A stretch of 64,000 nucleotides of DNA from Mactra quadrangularis. Taxonomy: Eukaryota > Mollusca > Bivalvia > Venerida > Mactridae. This document shows, in pieces, positions 10,400 through 25,100 of this stretch. A model generated the notes under the pieces. That model was not told the origin of the DNA. It was given only the letters and a program-made list of their open reading frames with translations, and searched no databases. Both the position numbers and the translations under genes were made by a program. Every line of letters begins with the position of its first letter. The stretch's first letter is position 1. The stretch covers positions 26,543,866 to 26,607,865 of the forward strand of contig CM046298.1 in assembly GCA_025267735.1 (NCBI GenBank). Reading direction: 5' to 3'.

Positions 10400-12830
10400 G
10401 TACTTTTTGGGATAATTTCTTTCTTTGTCGCTGTATGCCATCTACTAACACAATAGGGCACTCAAAAGTCGAGCTTTAAACCCCATAAAAGGATTTGTTT
10501 GTATCATTTCTTTCTTGGTCACATCATGACATCAGTCCACACAATAAAGCATCCCATAGTCATGCTTCAAACATCATAGAAGAATTTGTTTGTATCATTT
10601 CTTTCTTTGTCGCTGAATGAGATCTACTCTCAAAATTAAGCATCCAATAGTCATGCTTTAAACAGCATTCACTTATTTGTTTCTAACATTTTTTTCTTTG
10701 TCGCTGTATGACATCTACCCAGACAATACAACATCAAAAAGTCATGCTTTAAACAGCAAACAAGTATTTTTGTATCATTTCTTTCTTTTTCACTGCATGA
10801 CATCGGTTCACACAATAAAGCATCCAATAGTCATGTTTTAACAACATTCGCGTATTTGTTTCTAACATTTCTTTCTTTGTCGCTGTATGGCATCTTCCCA
10901 GACGATACAACATCCAAAAGTCATGCTTTAAACAGCAAACAAGTATTTTTGTATCATTTCTTTCTTTTTCGCTGCATGACATCGGTTCACACAATAAAGC
11001 ATCCAATAGTCATGCTTTAAACAGCATTCACTTATTTGTTTCTAACATTTCTTTCTTTGTCGCTGTATGGCATCTTCCCAGACAATACAACATCCAATAG
11101 TCATGCTGTAATCAGCAAACAAGTATTTTTTTAATTATTGTTTCTTTGTCGCTTTTTGACATCTATCCCCTCTATGAAGCATCCAACTGTCATGCTTTAA
11201 AAGCAAACAATTATTCATATATATTACTTCTTACTTTGTCGCTGTATGACATCATCTCCATACTATGAAGAAGCCAATAGTCATTCCGTAAACAGCAAAC
11301 GTGTTTTAGTTTGTATTATTTCTTTCTTTGTCGCTATTTGACATCTACTCCATACAATTATACATGAACCCGGGTCGATTGCGCAGTTGGTACACGCCGG
11401 GATTTGTATACTCATGCCCGAATGGGTGCGGGTTTGAATCCCTACCGGGGTGGTTATACCCTTATATCCTTTTTGACAATAATGTCGATTTCCTCCATTG
11501 ATTAGATAATATGGAGAAGTATCCGGCCTTATTGAAGGGAAAGTGAGTACTGGTCATAGACAATGGTCCAGGAAAGCTTAGCTAGGTTAGGTGCACTGGA
11601 CGCCGTAAATGACCTAAATTGTGTTGACACGGCGTTAACTAAATAAAACAATAAAACATCCAAAAGTCATGCTTTAAAGAGCATACAAGTATTTTGTATT
11701 ACTTTTTTCTTTGTCGCTATATGTCATCTGCTTGACAGTACCACATCCAATAGCCATGCTTTAAACAGCATACAAGTATTTTTGTATTACTTCTTTCTTT
11801 GTCGCTATATGACATCTACACCACACAATAAAACATCCAATAGCCATGCTTTGAAAAGCAAACAAGTATTTAGCATTACTTCTTTCTTTGTCGCTATATG
11901 ACATCTGCTTGACAATACCACATCGAATGGCCATGCTTTAAACAGCATACAAGTATTTTTGTATAACTTCTTTCTTTGTCGCTATATGACATCTGCTTGA
12001 CAATACCACATCCAATAGCCATGCTTTAAACAGCATACAAGTAATTTAGCATTACTTCTTTCTTTGTCGCTATATGACATCTGCCCCACACAATACCACA
12101 TCCAAAAGCCATGCTTTGAAAAGCAAACAAGTATTTTTGCACGACCCATTCTTTGTCGCTGAATGACATTCACGCCTCGCAATAAACCATCCAATAGTCA
12201 TGCATACAAGTATTTTTTTGTATCGTCTCTTTCTTTGTCGCTGTATGACATCTACCCCACACAATACCACACCTTATAGCCATGCTTTAAACGGCATACG
12301 AATATTTTGTATTACTTCTTTCTTTGTCGCTATATCACTTCACTTCACACAATAAAATATCCTATAGTCATGCTTTAAACAGCATACAAGTATTTTTTGT
12401 ATCATCGCTTTCTTTGTCGCCATTGACATCTACTCCGCACAATAAAACATCCAATAGCCATGCTTTAAACAGCAAGCAAGTATTTTTGTGTTACTTCTTT
12501 CTTTGTCGCTGTATGACATATACACCACACAATATAACATCCAATAGCCATGCTTTAAACAGCATACAAGTATTTTTTGCATTTTTCCATTCTTTGTCGC
12601 TGTATGGCATCTAGTTCACACAATAAAGCATCCTTTAGGCATGCTTTAAACACCTGACAAGTACATGTATTTGTTGGTATCATTTCTTTCTTTGTCGATA
12701 TATGACGTATACTCCGCACTTTAAAGCATCCAATGCTATGCTTTAAACAGCATACAAGTATTTGTATGAATCATTTCTTTCTTTGTCGCTGTCTAACATC
12801 TATCCCTCGCTTTAAAATATATATAATTCA
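10400..12830. repeat. ~90 bp satellite array, partly dimeric
   Basis: Monomers contain TTTCTTTGTCGCTGTATGAC, then an ACACAATAAAGCATCCA block, then ATAGTCATGCTTTAAACAGC and CAAGTATTTTTGTAT. Spacing is about 90 bp. Around 10740-11110 two monomer types alternate (CTTTTTCGCTGCATGACATC versus CTTTGTCGCTGTATGGCATC), giving a ~180 bp dimer. Monomers are much more diverged here than in the 13-26 kb array built from the same sequence. A SINE interrupts it at 11369-11655. Confidence 0.9.
11369..11655 (+). repeat. tRNA-derived SINE (family 1) inside the satellite
   Basis: A-box-like TTGCGCAGTTGG and B-box-like GGGTTTGAATCCC stand in tRNA spacing at the 5' end. The body has GTGAGTACTGGTCATAGAC and GGAAAGCTTAGCTAGGTTAGG, and the 3' end GTGTTGACACGGCGTTAAC is followed by an A-rich tail. 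Other copies: 34826-35117, 59849-60138, and truncated copies at 39428-39520 and 55974-56224. Confidence 0.85.
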
Positions 12831-13151
12831 TCAATAAAACAACACGCAAGTTAAGTATTGAAATCTTGAAACATTCAAACGTCTTGTTTTATCGGTTTTT
12901 TTAATTCAAGAAACAACATCAATATTCTTTCTTTTGCACTTTAATTCGCTTACTACTTCTTATATTTTCTTTGTTGCTGATTGACTCCATCCTATATTAT
13001 TCATTATAAATTGGCAAACAAGATAATTATTGTTGTTAATAGTTCTTTTATTGTTGCTGTATTAAAGGTAAATATATATATTCATTGGATGGCAGAAAAT
13101 GTATAACCAATAGTACTGTATTTTTGTGTTTTCTTTTAGTTTATTTTTGCA
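12831..13151. other. Degenerate spacer between satellite blocks
   Basis: Scattered TTTCTTTGTTGCTGATTGAC-like pieces suggest heavily diverged satellite. No gene. Confidence 0.5.
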
Positions 13152-16100
13152 ATTTTACCCAAGTTTTTGAAAATCAGATACATGTATTTACTGACGGGAA
13201 GATCCATTATTTTCTTCTTTTTTCGCTGTCTGACGGGGCTTGATAGTGGCTAGTAAGAAAACATTTTAACACAAATAATTAAATATAAAGTACTGTTAAG
13301 CTAATTTGTTCATGTAGACATTGAAATTTATTGCATGTAATATACCAGTAGGCATTTTTTCTGTTATTAAGGTTGAGATTTTGTGGTTGACATTGCATGG
13401 ACTTCCTTACACATTGAGCCAGGAAAGCACCTGTCATTGTTCTGATCACTCAATTTTTTCGAGTGGTCAGTAGGTTTTTGCCTCCTTATTGCCCATTGTG
13501 GGATGATCGGGAGGTATATTTTTCGCCGGTCAGCAATGGCTAAGACATTACTGGTACGGTACAGTGCTTTTAAAAAAACTGTACAGAAGGTTGACCTGCC
13601 TTGTCAATCACTTATGAAATTTTATCCTTTTTGTCATCAACATTTTTATAAGTTTTAAATCAGCGTTAATTTTCATAATGTTATGTCACGGATTAAGTGT
13701 TTAGCACATTCACAACTCATGTTGTGTGTTATTGAAGTCGGTTTACAAACTTTTGCAAACATTGTTTTAATCATGCTCCTTCTCTATTTTTAATATTTAG
13801 TCAGCAACAAATTGTTTAACACTAAAGTTCTATATTTAGGCATATTTTTACTTTATTGAAATACTATAGTTTTTTATATTCTTAATGCAATACGATGTTT
13901 TATTTCACAATAAAGCATCCTGTAGTCATCTTTTAAAAACATACAAGTATTGTGGAATCATTTCTTAATTTTTCGCTGTATGACATGTACCCTAAAAATG
14001 AAGCAATCAATAATCATGCTTTGAGCACTATGCTAGTTTTGTTGGTATTATTTCTTTCTTTGTCGCTGTATGACATCTACTCTACTCCACACTATAAAGC
14101 ATCCAATAGTCATGCTTTAAACAACAAACCTGTATTTATTTGTATTGCTTCTTTCTTTGTCGCTGAATGACATCCACTCCACACTATAAAGCATCCAATT
14201 GCCGTGCTGTTAACAGCAAACATGTATTTGTCTGTACAGTTTCTTTCTTTGTCGCTGTATGACATCTACGCCACACAATGAAACATTCAATAGTCATGCT
14301 TTAAACAGTAAACAAGTATTTGTTTGTATCATTCCTTTCTTCGTCGCTGTTTAACATCTATCCCTTGCCATAAAATACATAATTCATCAATTAAACAACA
14401 TGCAAGTTATGTATTGAGGTATTATATTTAAAATTTTACCAAGTTCTTTACTGAAGCACGCATTTATTTCTACTTTTTCTCGCTGTTTGACAGGACTTGA
14501 TAGTGGCTAGTAAGAAAACATTTAAACTCAAATAATTAAATGTTAGATACTGTTAAGCTAATTTGTTCATGTAGACATTGAAATTTATTGCATGTAATAT
14601 ATCAGTAGGCATTTTTTCTGTTATTAAGGTTGAGATTTCGTGATTGACATTGCATGGACTTCCTTACACATTGAGCCAGGAAAGCACCTGTCATTGTTCT
14701 GATCACTCAATTTTTTCGAGTGGTCAGTAGGTTTTTGCCTCCTTATTGCCCATTGTGGGATGATCGGGAGGTATATTTTTCGCCGGTCAGCAATGGCTAA
14801 GACATTACTGGTACGGTACAGTGCTTTTAAAAAAACTGTACAGAAGGTTGACCTGCTTTGTCAATCACTTATGAAATTTTATCCTTTTTGTCATCAACAT
14901 TTTTTTAAGTTTTAAATCAGCGTTAATTTTCATCATGTTATGTCACGGATTAAGTGTTTAGCACATTCGCAACTCATGTTGTGTGTTATTGAAGTCGGTT
15001 TACAAACTTTTGCAAACATTGTTTTAATCATGCTCCTTCTCTATTTTTAATATTTAGTCAGCAACAAATTGTTTAACACTAAAGTTCTATATTTAGGCAT
15101 ATTTTTACTTTATTGAAATACTATAGTTTTTTATATTCTTAATGCAATACGATGTTTTATTTCACAATAAAGCATCCTGTAGTCATCTTTTAAAAACATA
15201 CAAGTATTGTGGAATCATTTCTTAATTTTTCGCTGTATGACATGTACCCTAAAAATGAAGCAATCAATAATCATGCTTTGAGCACTATGCTAGTTTTGTT
15301 GGTATTATTTCTTTCTTTGTCGCTGTATGACATCTACTCTACTCCACACTATAAAGCATCCAATAGTCATGCTTTAAACAACAAACCTGTATTTATTTGT
15401 ATTGCTTCTTTCTTTGTCGCTGAATGACATCCACTCCACACTATAAAGCATCCAATTGCCGTGCTGTTAACAGCAAACATGTATTTGTCTGTACAGTTTC
15501 TTTCTTTGTCGCTGTATGACATCTACGCCACACAATGAAACATTCAATAGTCATGCTTTAAACAGTAAACAAGTATTTGTTTGTATCATTCCTTTCTTCG
15601 TCGCTGTTTAACATCTATCCCTTGCCATAAAATACATAATTCATCAATTAAACAACATGCAAGTTATGTATTGAGGTATTATATTTAAAATTTTACCAAG
15701 TTCTTTACTGAAGCACGCATTAATTTCTACTTTTTTCTCGCTGTCTGACAGGACTTGATAGTGGCTAGTAAGAAAACATTTTAACTCAAATAATTAAATG
15801 TTAGATACTGTTAAGCTAATTTGTTCATGTAGACATTGAAATTTATTGCATGTAATATATCAGTAGGCATTTTTTCTGTTATTAAGGTTGAGATTTCGTG
15901 ATTGACATTGCATGGACTTCCTTACACATTGAGCCAGGAAAGCACCTGTCATTGTTCTGATCACTCAATTTTTTCGAGTGGTCAGTAGGTTTTTGCCTCC
16001 TTATTGCCCATTGTGGGATGATCGGGAGGTATATTTTTCGCCGGTCAGCAATGGCTAAGACATTACTGGTACGGTACAGTGCTTTTAAAAAAACTGTACA

Positions 16101-19100
16101 GAAGGTTGACCTGCCTTGTCAATCACTTATGAAATTTTATCCTTTTTGTCATCAACATTTTTATAAGTTTTAAATCAGCGTTAATTTTCATAATGTTATG
16201 TCACGGATTAAGTGTTTAGCACATTCACAACTCATGTTGTGTGTTATTGAAGTCGGTTTACAAACTTTTGCAAACATTGTTTTAATCATGCTCCTTCTCT
16301 ATTTTTAATATTTAGTCAGCAACAAATTGTTTAACACTAAAGTTCTATATTTAGGCATATTTTTACTTTATTGAAATACTATAGTTTTTTATATTCTTAA
16401 TGCAATACGATGTTTTATTTCACAATAAAGCATCCTGTAGTCATCTTTTAAAAACATACAAGTATTGTGGAATCATTTCTTAATTTTTCGCTGTATGACA
16501 TGTACCCTAAAAATGAAGCAATCAATAATCATGCTTTGAGCACTATGCTAGTTTTGTTGGTATTATTTCTTTCTTTGTCGCTGTATGACATCTACTCTAC
16601 TCCACACTATAAAGCATCCAATAGTCATGCTTTAAACAACAAACCTGTATTTATTTGCATTTCTTCTTTCTTTGTCGCTGAATGACATCCACTCCACACT
16701 ATAAAGCATCCAATTGCCGTGCTGTTAACAGCAAACATGTATTTGTCTGTACAGTTTCTTTCTTTGTCGCTGTATGACATCTACGCCACACAATGAAACA
16801 TTCAATAGTCATGCTTTAAACAGTAAACAAGTATTTGTTTGTATCATTCCTTTCTTCGTCGCTGTTTAACATCTATCCCTTGCCATAAAATACATAATTC
16901 ATCAATTAAACAACATGCAAGTTATGTATTGAGGTATTATATTTAAAATTTTACCAAGTTCTTTACTGAAGCACGCATTAATTTCTACTTTTTTCTCGCT
17001 GTCTGACAGGACTTGATAGTGGCTAGTAAGAAAACATTTTAACTCAAATAATTAAATGTTAGATACTGTTAAGCTAATTTGTTCATGTAGACATTGAAAT
17101 TTATTGCATGTAATATATCAGTAGGCATTTTTTCTGTTATTAAGGTTGAGATTTCGTGATTGACATTGCATGGACTTCCTTACACATTGAGCCAGGAAAG
17201 CACCTGTCATTGTTCTGATCACTCAATTTTTTCGAGTGGTCAGTAGGTTTTTGCCTCCTTATTGCCCATTGTGGGATGATCGGGAGGTATATTTTTCGCC
17301 GGTCAGCAATGGCTAAGACATTACTGGTACGGTACAGTGCTTTTAAAAAAACTGTACAGAAGGTTGACCTGCCTTGTCAATCACTTATGAAATTCTATCC
17401 TTTTTGTCATCAACATTTTTATAAGTTTTAAATCAGCGTTAATTTTCATAATGTTATGTCACGGATTAAGTGTTTAGCACATTCACAACTCATGTTGTGT
17501 GTTATTGAAGTCGGTTTACAAACTTTTGCAAACATTGTTTTAATCATGCTCCTTCTCTATTTTTAATATTTAGTCAGCAACAAATTGTTTAACACTAAAG
17601 TTCTATATTTAGGCATATTTTTACTTTATTGAAATACTATAGTTTTTTTATATTCTTAATGCAATACGATGTTTTATTTCACAATAAAGCATCCTGTAGT
17701 CATCTTTTAAAAACATACAAGTATTGTGGAATCATTTCTTAATTTTTCGCTGTATGACATGTACCCTAAAAATGAAGCAATCAATAATCATGCTTTGAGC
17801 ACTATGCTAGTTTTGTTGGTATTATTTCTTTCTTTGTCGCTGTATGACATCTACTCTACTCCACACTATAAAGCATCCAATAGTCATGCTTTAAACAACA
17901 AACCTGTATTTATTTGTATTGCTTCTTTCTTTGTCGCTGAATGACATCCACTCCACACTATAAAGCATCCAATTGCCGTGCTGTTAACAGCAAACATGTA
18001 TTTGTCTGTACAGTTTCTTTCTTTGTCGCTGTATGACATCTACGCCACACAATGAAACATTCAATAGTCATGCTTTAAACAGTAAACAAGTATTTGTTTG
18101 TATCATTCCTTTCTTCGTCGCTGTTTAACATCTATCCCTTGCCATAAAATACATAATTCATCAATTAAACAACATGCAAGTTATGTATTGAGGTATTATA
18201 TTTAAAATTTTACCAAGTTCTTTACTGAAGCACGCATTTATTTCTACTTTTTTCTCGCTGTCTGACAGGACTTGATAGTGGCTAGTAAGAAAACATTTTA
18301 ACTCAAATAATTAAATGTTAGATACTGTTAAGCTAATTTGTTCATGTAGACATTGAAAGTTATTGCATGTAATATATCAGTAGGCATTTTTTCTGTTATT
18401 AAGGTTGAGATTTCGTGATTGACATTGCATGGACTTCCTTACACATTGAGCCAGGAAAGCACCTGTCATTGTTCTGATCACTCAATTTTTTCGAGTGGTC
18501 AGTAGGTTTTTGCCTCCTTATTGCCCATTGTGGGATGATCGGGAGGTATATTTTTCGCCGGTCAGCAATGGCTAAGACATTACTGGTACGGTACAGTGCT
18601 TTTAAAAAAACTGTACAGAAGGTTGACCTGCCTTGTCAATCACTTATGAAATTTTATCCTTTTTGTCATCAACATTTTTATAAGTTTTAAATCAGCGTTA
18701 ATTTTCATAATGTTATGTCACGGATTAAGTGTTTAGCACATTCACAACTCATGTTGTGTGTTATTGAAGTCGGTTTACAAACTTTTGCAAACATTGTTTT
18801 AATCATGCTCCTTCTCTATTTTTAATATTTAGTCAGCAACAAATTGTTTAACACTAAAGTTCTATATTTAGGCATATTTTTACTTTATTGAAATACTATA
18901 GTTTTTTTATATTCTTAATGCAATACGATGTTTTATTTCACAATAAAGCATCCTGTAGTCATCTTTTAAAAACATACAAGTATTGTGGAATCATTTCTTA
19001 ATTTTTCGCTGTATGACATGTACCCTAAAAATGAAGCAATCAATAATCATGCTTTGAGCACTATGCTAGTTTTGTTGGTATTATTTCTTTCTTTGTCGCT

Positions 19101-22100
19101 GTATGACATCTACTCTACTCCACACTATAAAGCATCCAATAGTCATACTTTAAACAACAAACCTGTATTTATTTGTATTGCTTCTTTCTTTGTCGCTGAA
19201 TGACATCCACTCCACACTATAAAGCATCCAATTGCCGTGCTGTTAACAGCAAACATGTATTTGTCTGTACAGTTTCTTTCTTTGTCGCTGTATGACATCT
19301 ACGCCACACAATGAAACATTCAATAGTCATGCTTTAAACAGTAAACAAGTATTTGTTTGTATCATTCCTTTCTTCGTCGCTGTTTAACATCTATCCCTTG
19401 CCATAAAATACATAATTCATCAATTAAACAACATGCAAGTTATGTATTGAGGTATTATATTTAAAATTTTACCAAGTTCTTTACTGAAGCACGCATTTAT
19501 TTCTACTTTTTCTCGCTGTTTGACAGGACTTGATAGTGGCTAGTAAGAAAACATTTAAACTCAAATAATTAAATGTTAGATACTGTTAAGCTAATTTGTT
19601 CATGTAGACATTGAAATTTATTGCATGTAATATATCAGTAGGCATTTTTTCTGTTATTAAGGTTGAGATTTCGTGATTGACATTGCATGGACTTCCTTAC
19701 ACATTGAGCCAGGAAAGCACCTGTCATTGTTCTGATCACTCAATTTTTTCGAGTGGTCAGTAGGTTTTTGCCTCCTTATTGCCCATTGTGGGATGATCGG
19801 GAGGTATATTTTTCGCCGGTCAGCAATGGCTAAGACATTACTGGTACGGTACAGTGCTTTTAAAAAAACTGTACAGAAGGTTGACCTGCTTTGTCAATCA
19901 CTTATGAAATTTTATCCTTTTTGTCATCAACATTTTTTTAAGTTTTAAATCAGCGTTAATTTTCATCATGTTATGTCACGGATTAAGTGTTTAGCACATT
20001 CGCAACTCATGTTGTGTGTTATTGAAGTCGGTTTACAAACTTTTGCAAACATTGTTTTAATCATGCTCCTTTTCTATTTTTAATATTTAGTCAGCAACAA
20101 ATTGTTTAACACTAAAGTTCTATATTTAGGCATATTTTTACTTTATTGAAATACTATAGTTTTTTATATTCTTAATGCAATACGATGTTTTATTTCACAA
20201 TAAAGCATCCTGTAGTCATCTTTTAAAAACATACAAGTATTGTGGAATCATTTCTTAATTTTTCGCTGTATGACATGTACCCTAAAAATGAAGCAATCAA
20301 TAATCATGCTTTGAGCACTATGCTAGTTTTGTTGGTATTATTTCTTTCTTTGTCGCTGTATGACATCTACTCTACTCCACACTATAAAGCATCCAATAGT
20401 CATGCTTTAAACAACAAACCTGTATTTATTTGTATTGCTTCTTTCTTTGTCGCTGAATGACATCCACTCCACACTATAAAGCATCCAATTGCCGTGCTGT
20501 TAACAGCAAACATGTATTTGTCTGTACAGTTTCTTTCTTTGTCGCTGTATGACATCTACGCCACACAATGAAACATTCAATAGTCATGCTTTAAACAGTA
20601 AACAAGTATTTGTTTGTATCATTCCTTTCTTCGTCGCTGTTTAACATCTATCCCTTGCCATAAAATACATAATTCATCAATTAAACAACATGCAAGTTAT
20701 GTATTGAGGTATTATATTTAAAATTTTACCAAGTTCTTTACTGAAGCACGCATTAATTTCTACTTTTTTCTCGCTGTCTGACAGGACTTGATAGTGGCTA
20801 GTAAGAAAACATTTTAACTCAAATAATTAAATGTTAGATACTGTTAAGCTAATTTGTTCATGTAGACATTGAAATTTATTGCATGTAATATATCAGTAGG
20901 CATTTTTTCTGTTATTAAGGTTGAGATTTCGTGATTGACATTGCATGGACTTCCTTACACATTGAGCCAGGAAAGCACCTGTCATTGTTCTGATCACTCA
21001 ATTTTTTCGAGTGGTCAGTAGGTTTTTGCCTCCTTATTGCCCATTGTGGGATGATCGGGAGGTATATTTTTCGCCGGTCAGCAATGGCTAAGACATTACT
21101 GGTACGGTACAGTGCTTTTAAAAAAACTGTACAGAAGGTTGACCTGCCTTGTCAATCACTTTTGAAATTCTATCCTTTTTGTCATCAACATTTTTATAAG
21201 TTTTCAATCAGCGTTAATTTTCATAATGTTATGTCACGGATTAAGTGTTTAGCACATTCACAACTCATGTTGTGTGTTATTGAAGTCGGTTTACAAACTT
21301 TTGCAAACATTGTTTTAATCATGCTCCTTCTCTATTTTTAATATTTAGTCAGCAACAAATTGTTTAACACTAAAGTTCTATATTTAGGCATATTTTTACT
21401 TTATTGAAATACTATAGTTTTTTTATATTCTTAATGCAATACGATGTTTTATTTCACAATAAAGCATCCTGTAGTCATCTTTTAAAAACATACAAGTATT
21501 GTGGAATCATTTCTTAATTTTTCGCTGTATGACATGTACCCTAAAAATGAAGCAATCAATAATCATGCTTTGAGCACTATGCTAGTTTTGTTGGTATTAT
21601 TTCTTTCTTTGTCGCTGTATGACATCTACTCTACTCCACACTATAAAGCATCCAATAGTCATGCTTTAAACAACAAACCTGTATTTATTTGTATTGCTTC
21701 TTTCTTTGTCGCTGAATGACATCCACTCCACACTATAAAGCATCCAATTGCCGTGCTGTTAACAGCAAACATGTATTTGTCTGTACAGTTTCTTTCTTTG
21801 TCGCTGTATGACATCTACGCCACACAATGAAACATTCAATAGTCATGCTTTAAACAGTAAACAAGTATTTGTTTGTATCATTCCTTTCTTCGTCGCTGTT
21901 TAACATCTATCCCTTGCCATAAAATACATAATTCATCAATTAAACAACATGCAAGTTATGTATTGAGGTATTATATTTAAAATTTTACCAAGTTCTTTAC
22001 TGAAGCACGCATTTATTTCTACTTTTTCTCGCTGTTTGACAGGACTTGATAGTGGCTAGTAAGAAAACATTTAAACTCAAATAATTAAATGTTAGATACT

Positions 22101-25100
22101 GTTAAGCTAATTTGTTTATGTAGACATTGAAATTTATTGCATGTAATATATCAGTAGGCATTTTTTCTGTTATTAAGGTTGAGATTTCGTGATTGACATT
22201 GCATGGACTTCCTTGAACACATTGAGCCAGGAAAGCACCTGTCATTGTTCTGATCACTCAATTTTTTCGAGTGGTCAGTAGGTTTTTGCCTCCTTATTGC
22301 CCATTGTGGGATGATCGGGAGGTATATTTTTCGCCGGTCAGCAATGGCTAAGACATTACTGGTACGGTACAGTGCTTTTAAAAAAACTGTACTGAAGGTT
22401 GACCTGCCTTGTCAATCACTTATGAAATTTTATCCTTTTTGTCATCAACATTTTTATAAGTTTTAAATCAGCGTTAATTTTCATAATGTTATGTCACGGA
22501 TTAAGTGTTTAGCACATTCACAACTCATGTTGTGTGTTATTGAAGTCGGTTTACAAACTTTTGCAAACATTGTTTTAATCATGCTCCTTCTCTATTTTTA
22601 ATATTTAGTCAGCAACAAATTGTTTAACACTAAAGTTCTATATTTAGGCATATTTTTACTTTATTGAAATACTATAGTTTTTTATATTCTTAATGCAATA
22701 CGATGTTTTATTTCACAATAAAGCATCCTGTAGTCATCTTTTAAAAACATACAAGTATTGTGGAATCATTTCTTAATTTTTCGCTGTATGACATGTACCC
22801 TAAAAATGAAGCAATCAATAATCATGCTTTGAGCACTATGCTAGTTTTGTTGGTATTATTTCTTTCTTTGTCGCTGTATGACATCTACTCTACTCCACAC
22901 TATAAAGCATCCAATAGTCATGCTTTAAACAACAAACCTGTATTTATTTGTATTGCTTCTTTCTTTGTCGCTGAATGACATCCACTCCACACTATAAAGC
23001 ATCCAATTGCCGTGCTGTTAACAGCAAACATGTATTTGTCTGTACAGTTTCTTTCTTTGTCGCTGTATGACATCTACGCCACACAATGAAACATTCAATA
23101 GTCATGCTTTAAACAGTAAACAAGTATTTGTTTGTATCATTCCTTTCTTCGTCGCTGTTTAACATCTATCCCTTGCCATAAAATACATAATTCATCAATT
23201 AAACAACATGCAAGTTATGTATTGAGGTATTATATTTAAAATTTTACCAAGTTCTTTACTGAAGCACGCATTAATTTCTACTTTTTTCTCGCTGTCTGAC
23301 AGGACTTGATAGTGGCTAGTAAGAAAACATTTAAACTCAAATAATTAAATGTTAGATACTGTTAAGCTAATTTGTTCATGTAGACATTGAAATTTATTGC
23401 ATGTAATATATCAGTAGGCATTTTTTCTGTTATTAAGGTTGAGATTTCGTGATTGACATTGCATGGACTTCCTTACACATTGAGCCAGGAAAGCACCTGT
23501 CATTGTTCTGATCACTCAATTTTTTCGAGTGGTCAGTAGGTTTTTGCCTCCTTATTGCCCATTGTGGGATGATCGGGAGGTATATTTTTCGCCGGTCAGC
23601 AATGGCTAAGACATTACTGGTACGGTACAGTGCTTTTAAAAAAACTGTACAGAAGGTTGACCTGCCTTGTCAATCACTTATGAAATTTTATCCTTTTTGT
23701 CATCAACATTTTTATAAGTTTTAAATCAGCGTTAATTTTCATAACGTTATGTCACGGATTAAGTGTTTAGCACATTCACAACTCATGTTGTGTGTTATTG
23801 AAGTCGGTTTACAAACTTTTGCAAACATTGTTTTAATCATGCTCCTTCTCTATTTTTAATATTTAGTCAGCAACAAATTGTTTAACACTAAAGTTCTATA
23901 TTTAGGCATATTTTTACTTTATTGAAATACTATAGTTTTTTATATTCTTAATGCAATACGATGTTTTATTTCACAATAAAGCATCCTGTAGTCATCTTTT
24001 AAAAACATACAAGTATTGTGGAATCATTTCTTAATTTTTCGCTGTATGACATGTACCCTAAAAATGAAGCAATCAATAATCATGCTTTGAGCACTATGCT
24101 AGTTTTGTTGGTATTATTTCTTTCTTTGTCGCTGTATGACATCTACTCTACTCCACACAATAAAGCATCCAATAGTCATGCTTTAAACAACAAACCTGTA
24201 TTTATTTGTATTGCTTCTTTCTTTGTCGCTGAATGACATCCACTCCACACTATAAAGCATCCAATTGCCGTGCTGTTAACAGCAAACATGTATTTGTCTG
24301 TACAGTTTCTTTCTTTGTCGCTGTATGACATCTACGCCACACAATGAAACATTCAATAGTCATGCTTTAAACAGTAAACAAGTATTTGTTTGTATCATTC
24401 CTTTCTTCGTCGCTGTTTAACATCTATCCCTTGCCATAAAATACATAATTCATCAATTAAACAACATGCAAGTTATGTATTGAGGTATTATATTTAAAAT
24501 TTTACCAAGTTCTTTACTGAAGCACGCATTTATTTCTACTTTTTTCTCGCTGTCTGACAGGACTTGATAGTGGCTAGTAAGAAAACATTTAAACTCAAAT
24601 AATTAAATGTTAGATACTGTTAAGCTAATTTGTTCATGTAGACATTGAAATTTATTGCATGTAATATATCAGTAGGCATTTTTTCTGTTATTAAGGTTGA
24701 GATTTCGTGATTGACATTGCATGGACTTCCTTACACATTGAGCCAGGAAAGCACCTGTCATTGTTCTGATCACTCAATTTTTTCGAGTGGTCAGTAGGTT
24801 TTTGCCTCCTTATTGCCCATTGTGGGATGATCGGGAGGTATATTTTTCGCCGGTCAGCAATGGCTAAGACATTACTGGTACGGTACAGTGCTTTTAAAAA
24901 AACTGTACAGAAGGTTGACCTGCCTTGTCAATCACTTATGAAATTTTATCCTTTTGTCATCAACATTTTTATAAGTTTTAAATCAGCGTTAATTTTCATA
25001 ATGTTATGTCACGGATTAAGTGTTTAGCACATTCACAACTCATGGTGTGTGTTATTGAAGTCGGTTTACAAACTTTTGCAAACATTGTTTTAATCATGCT

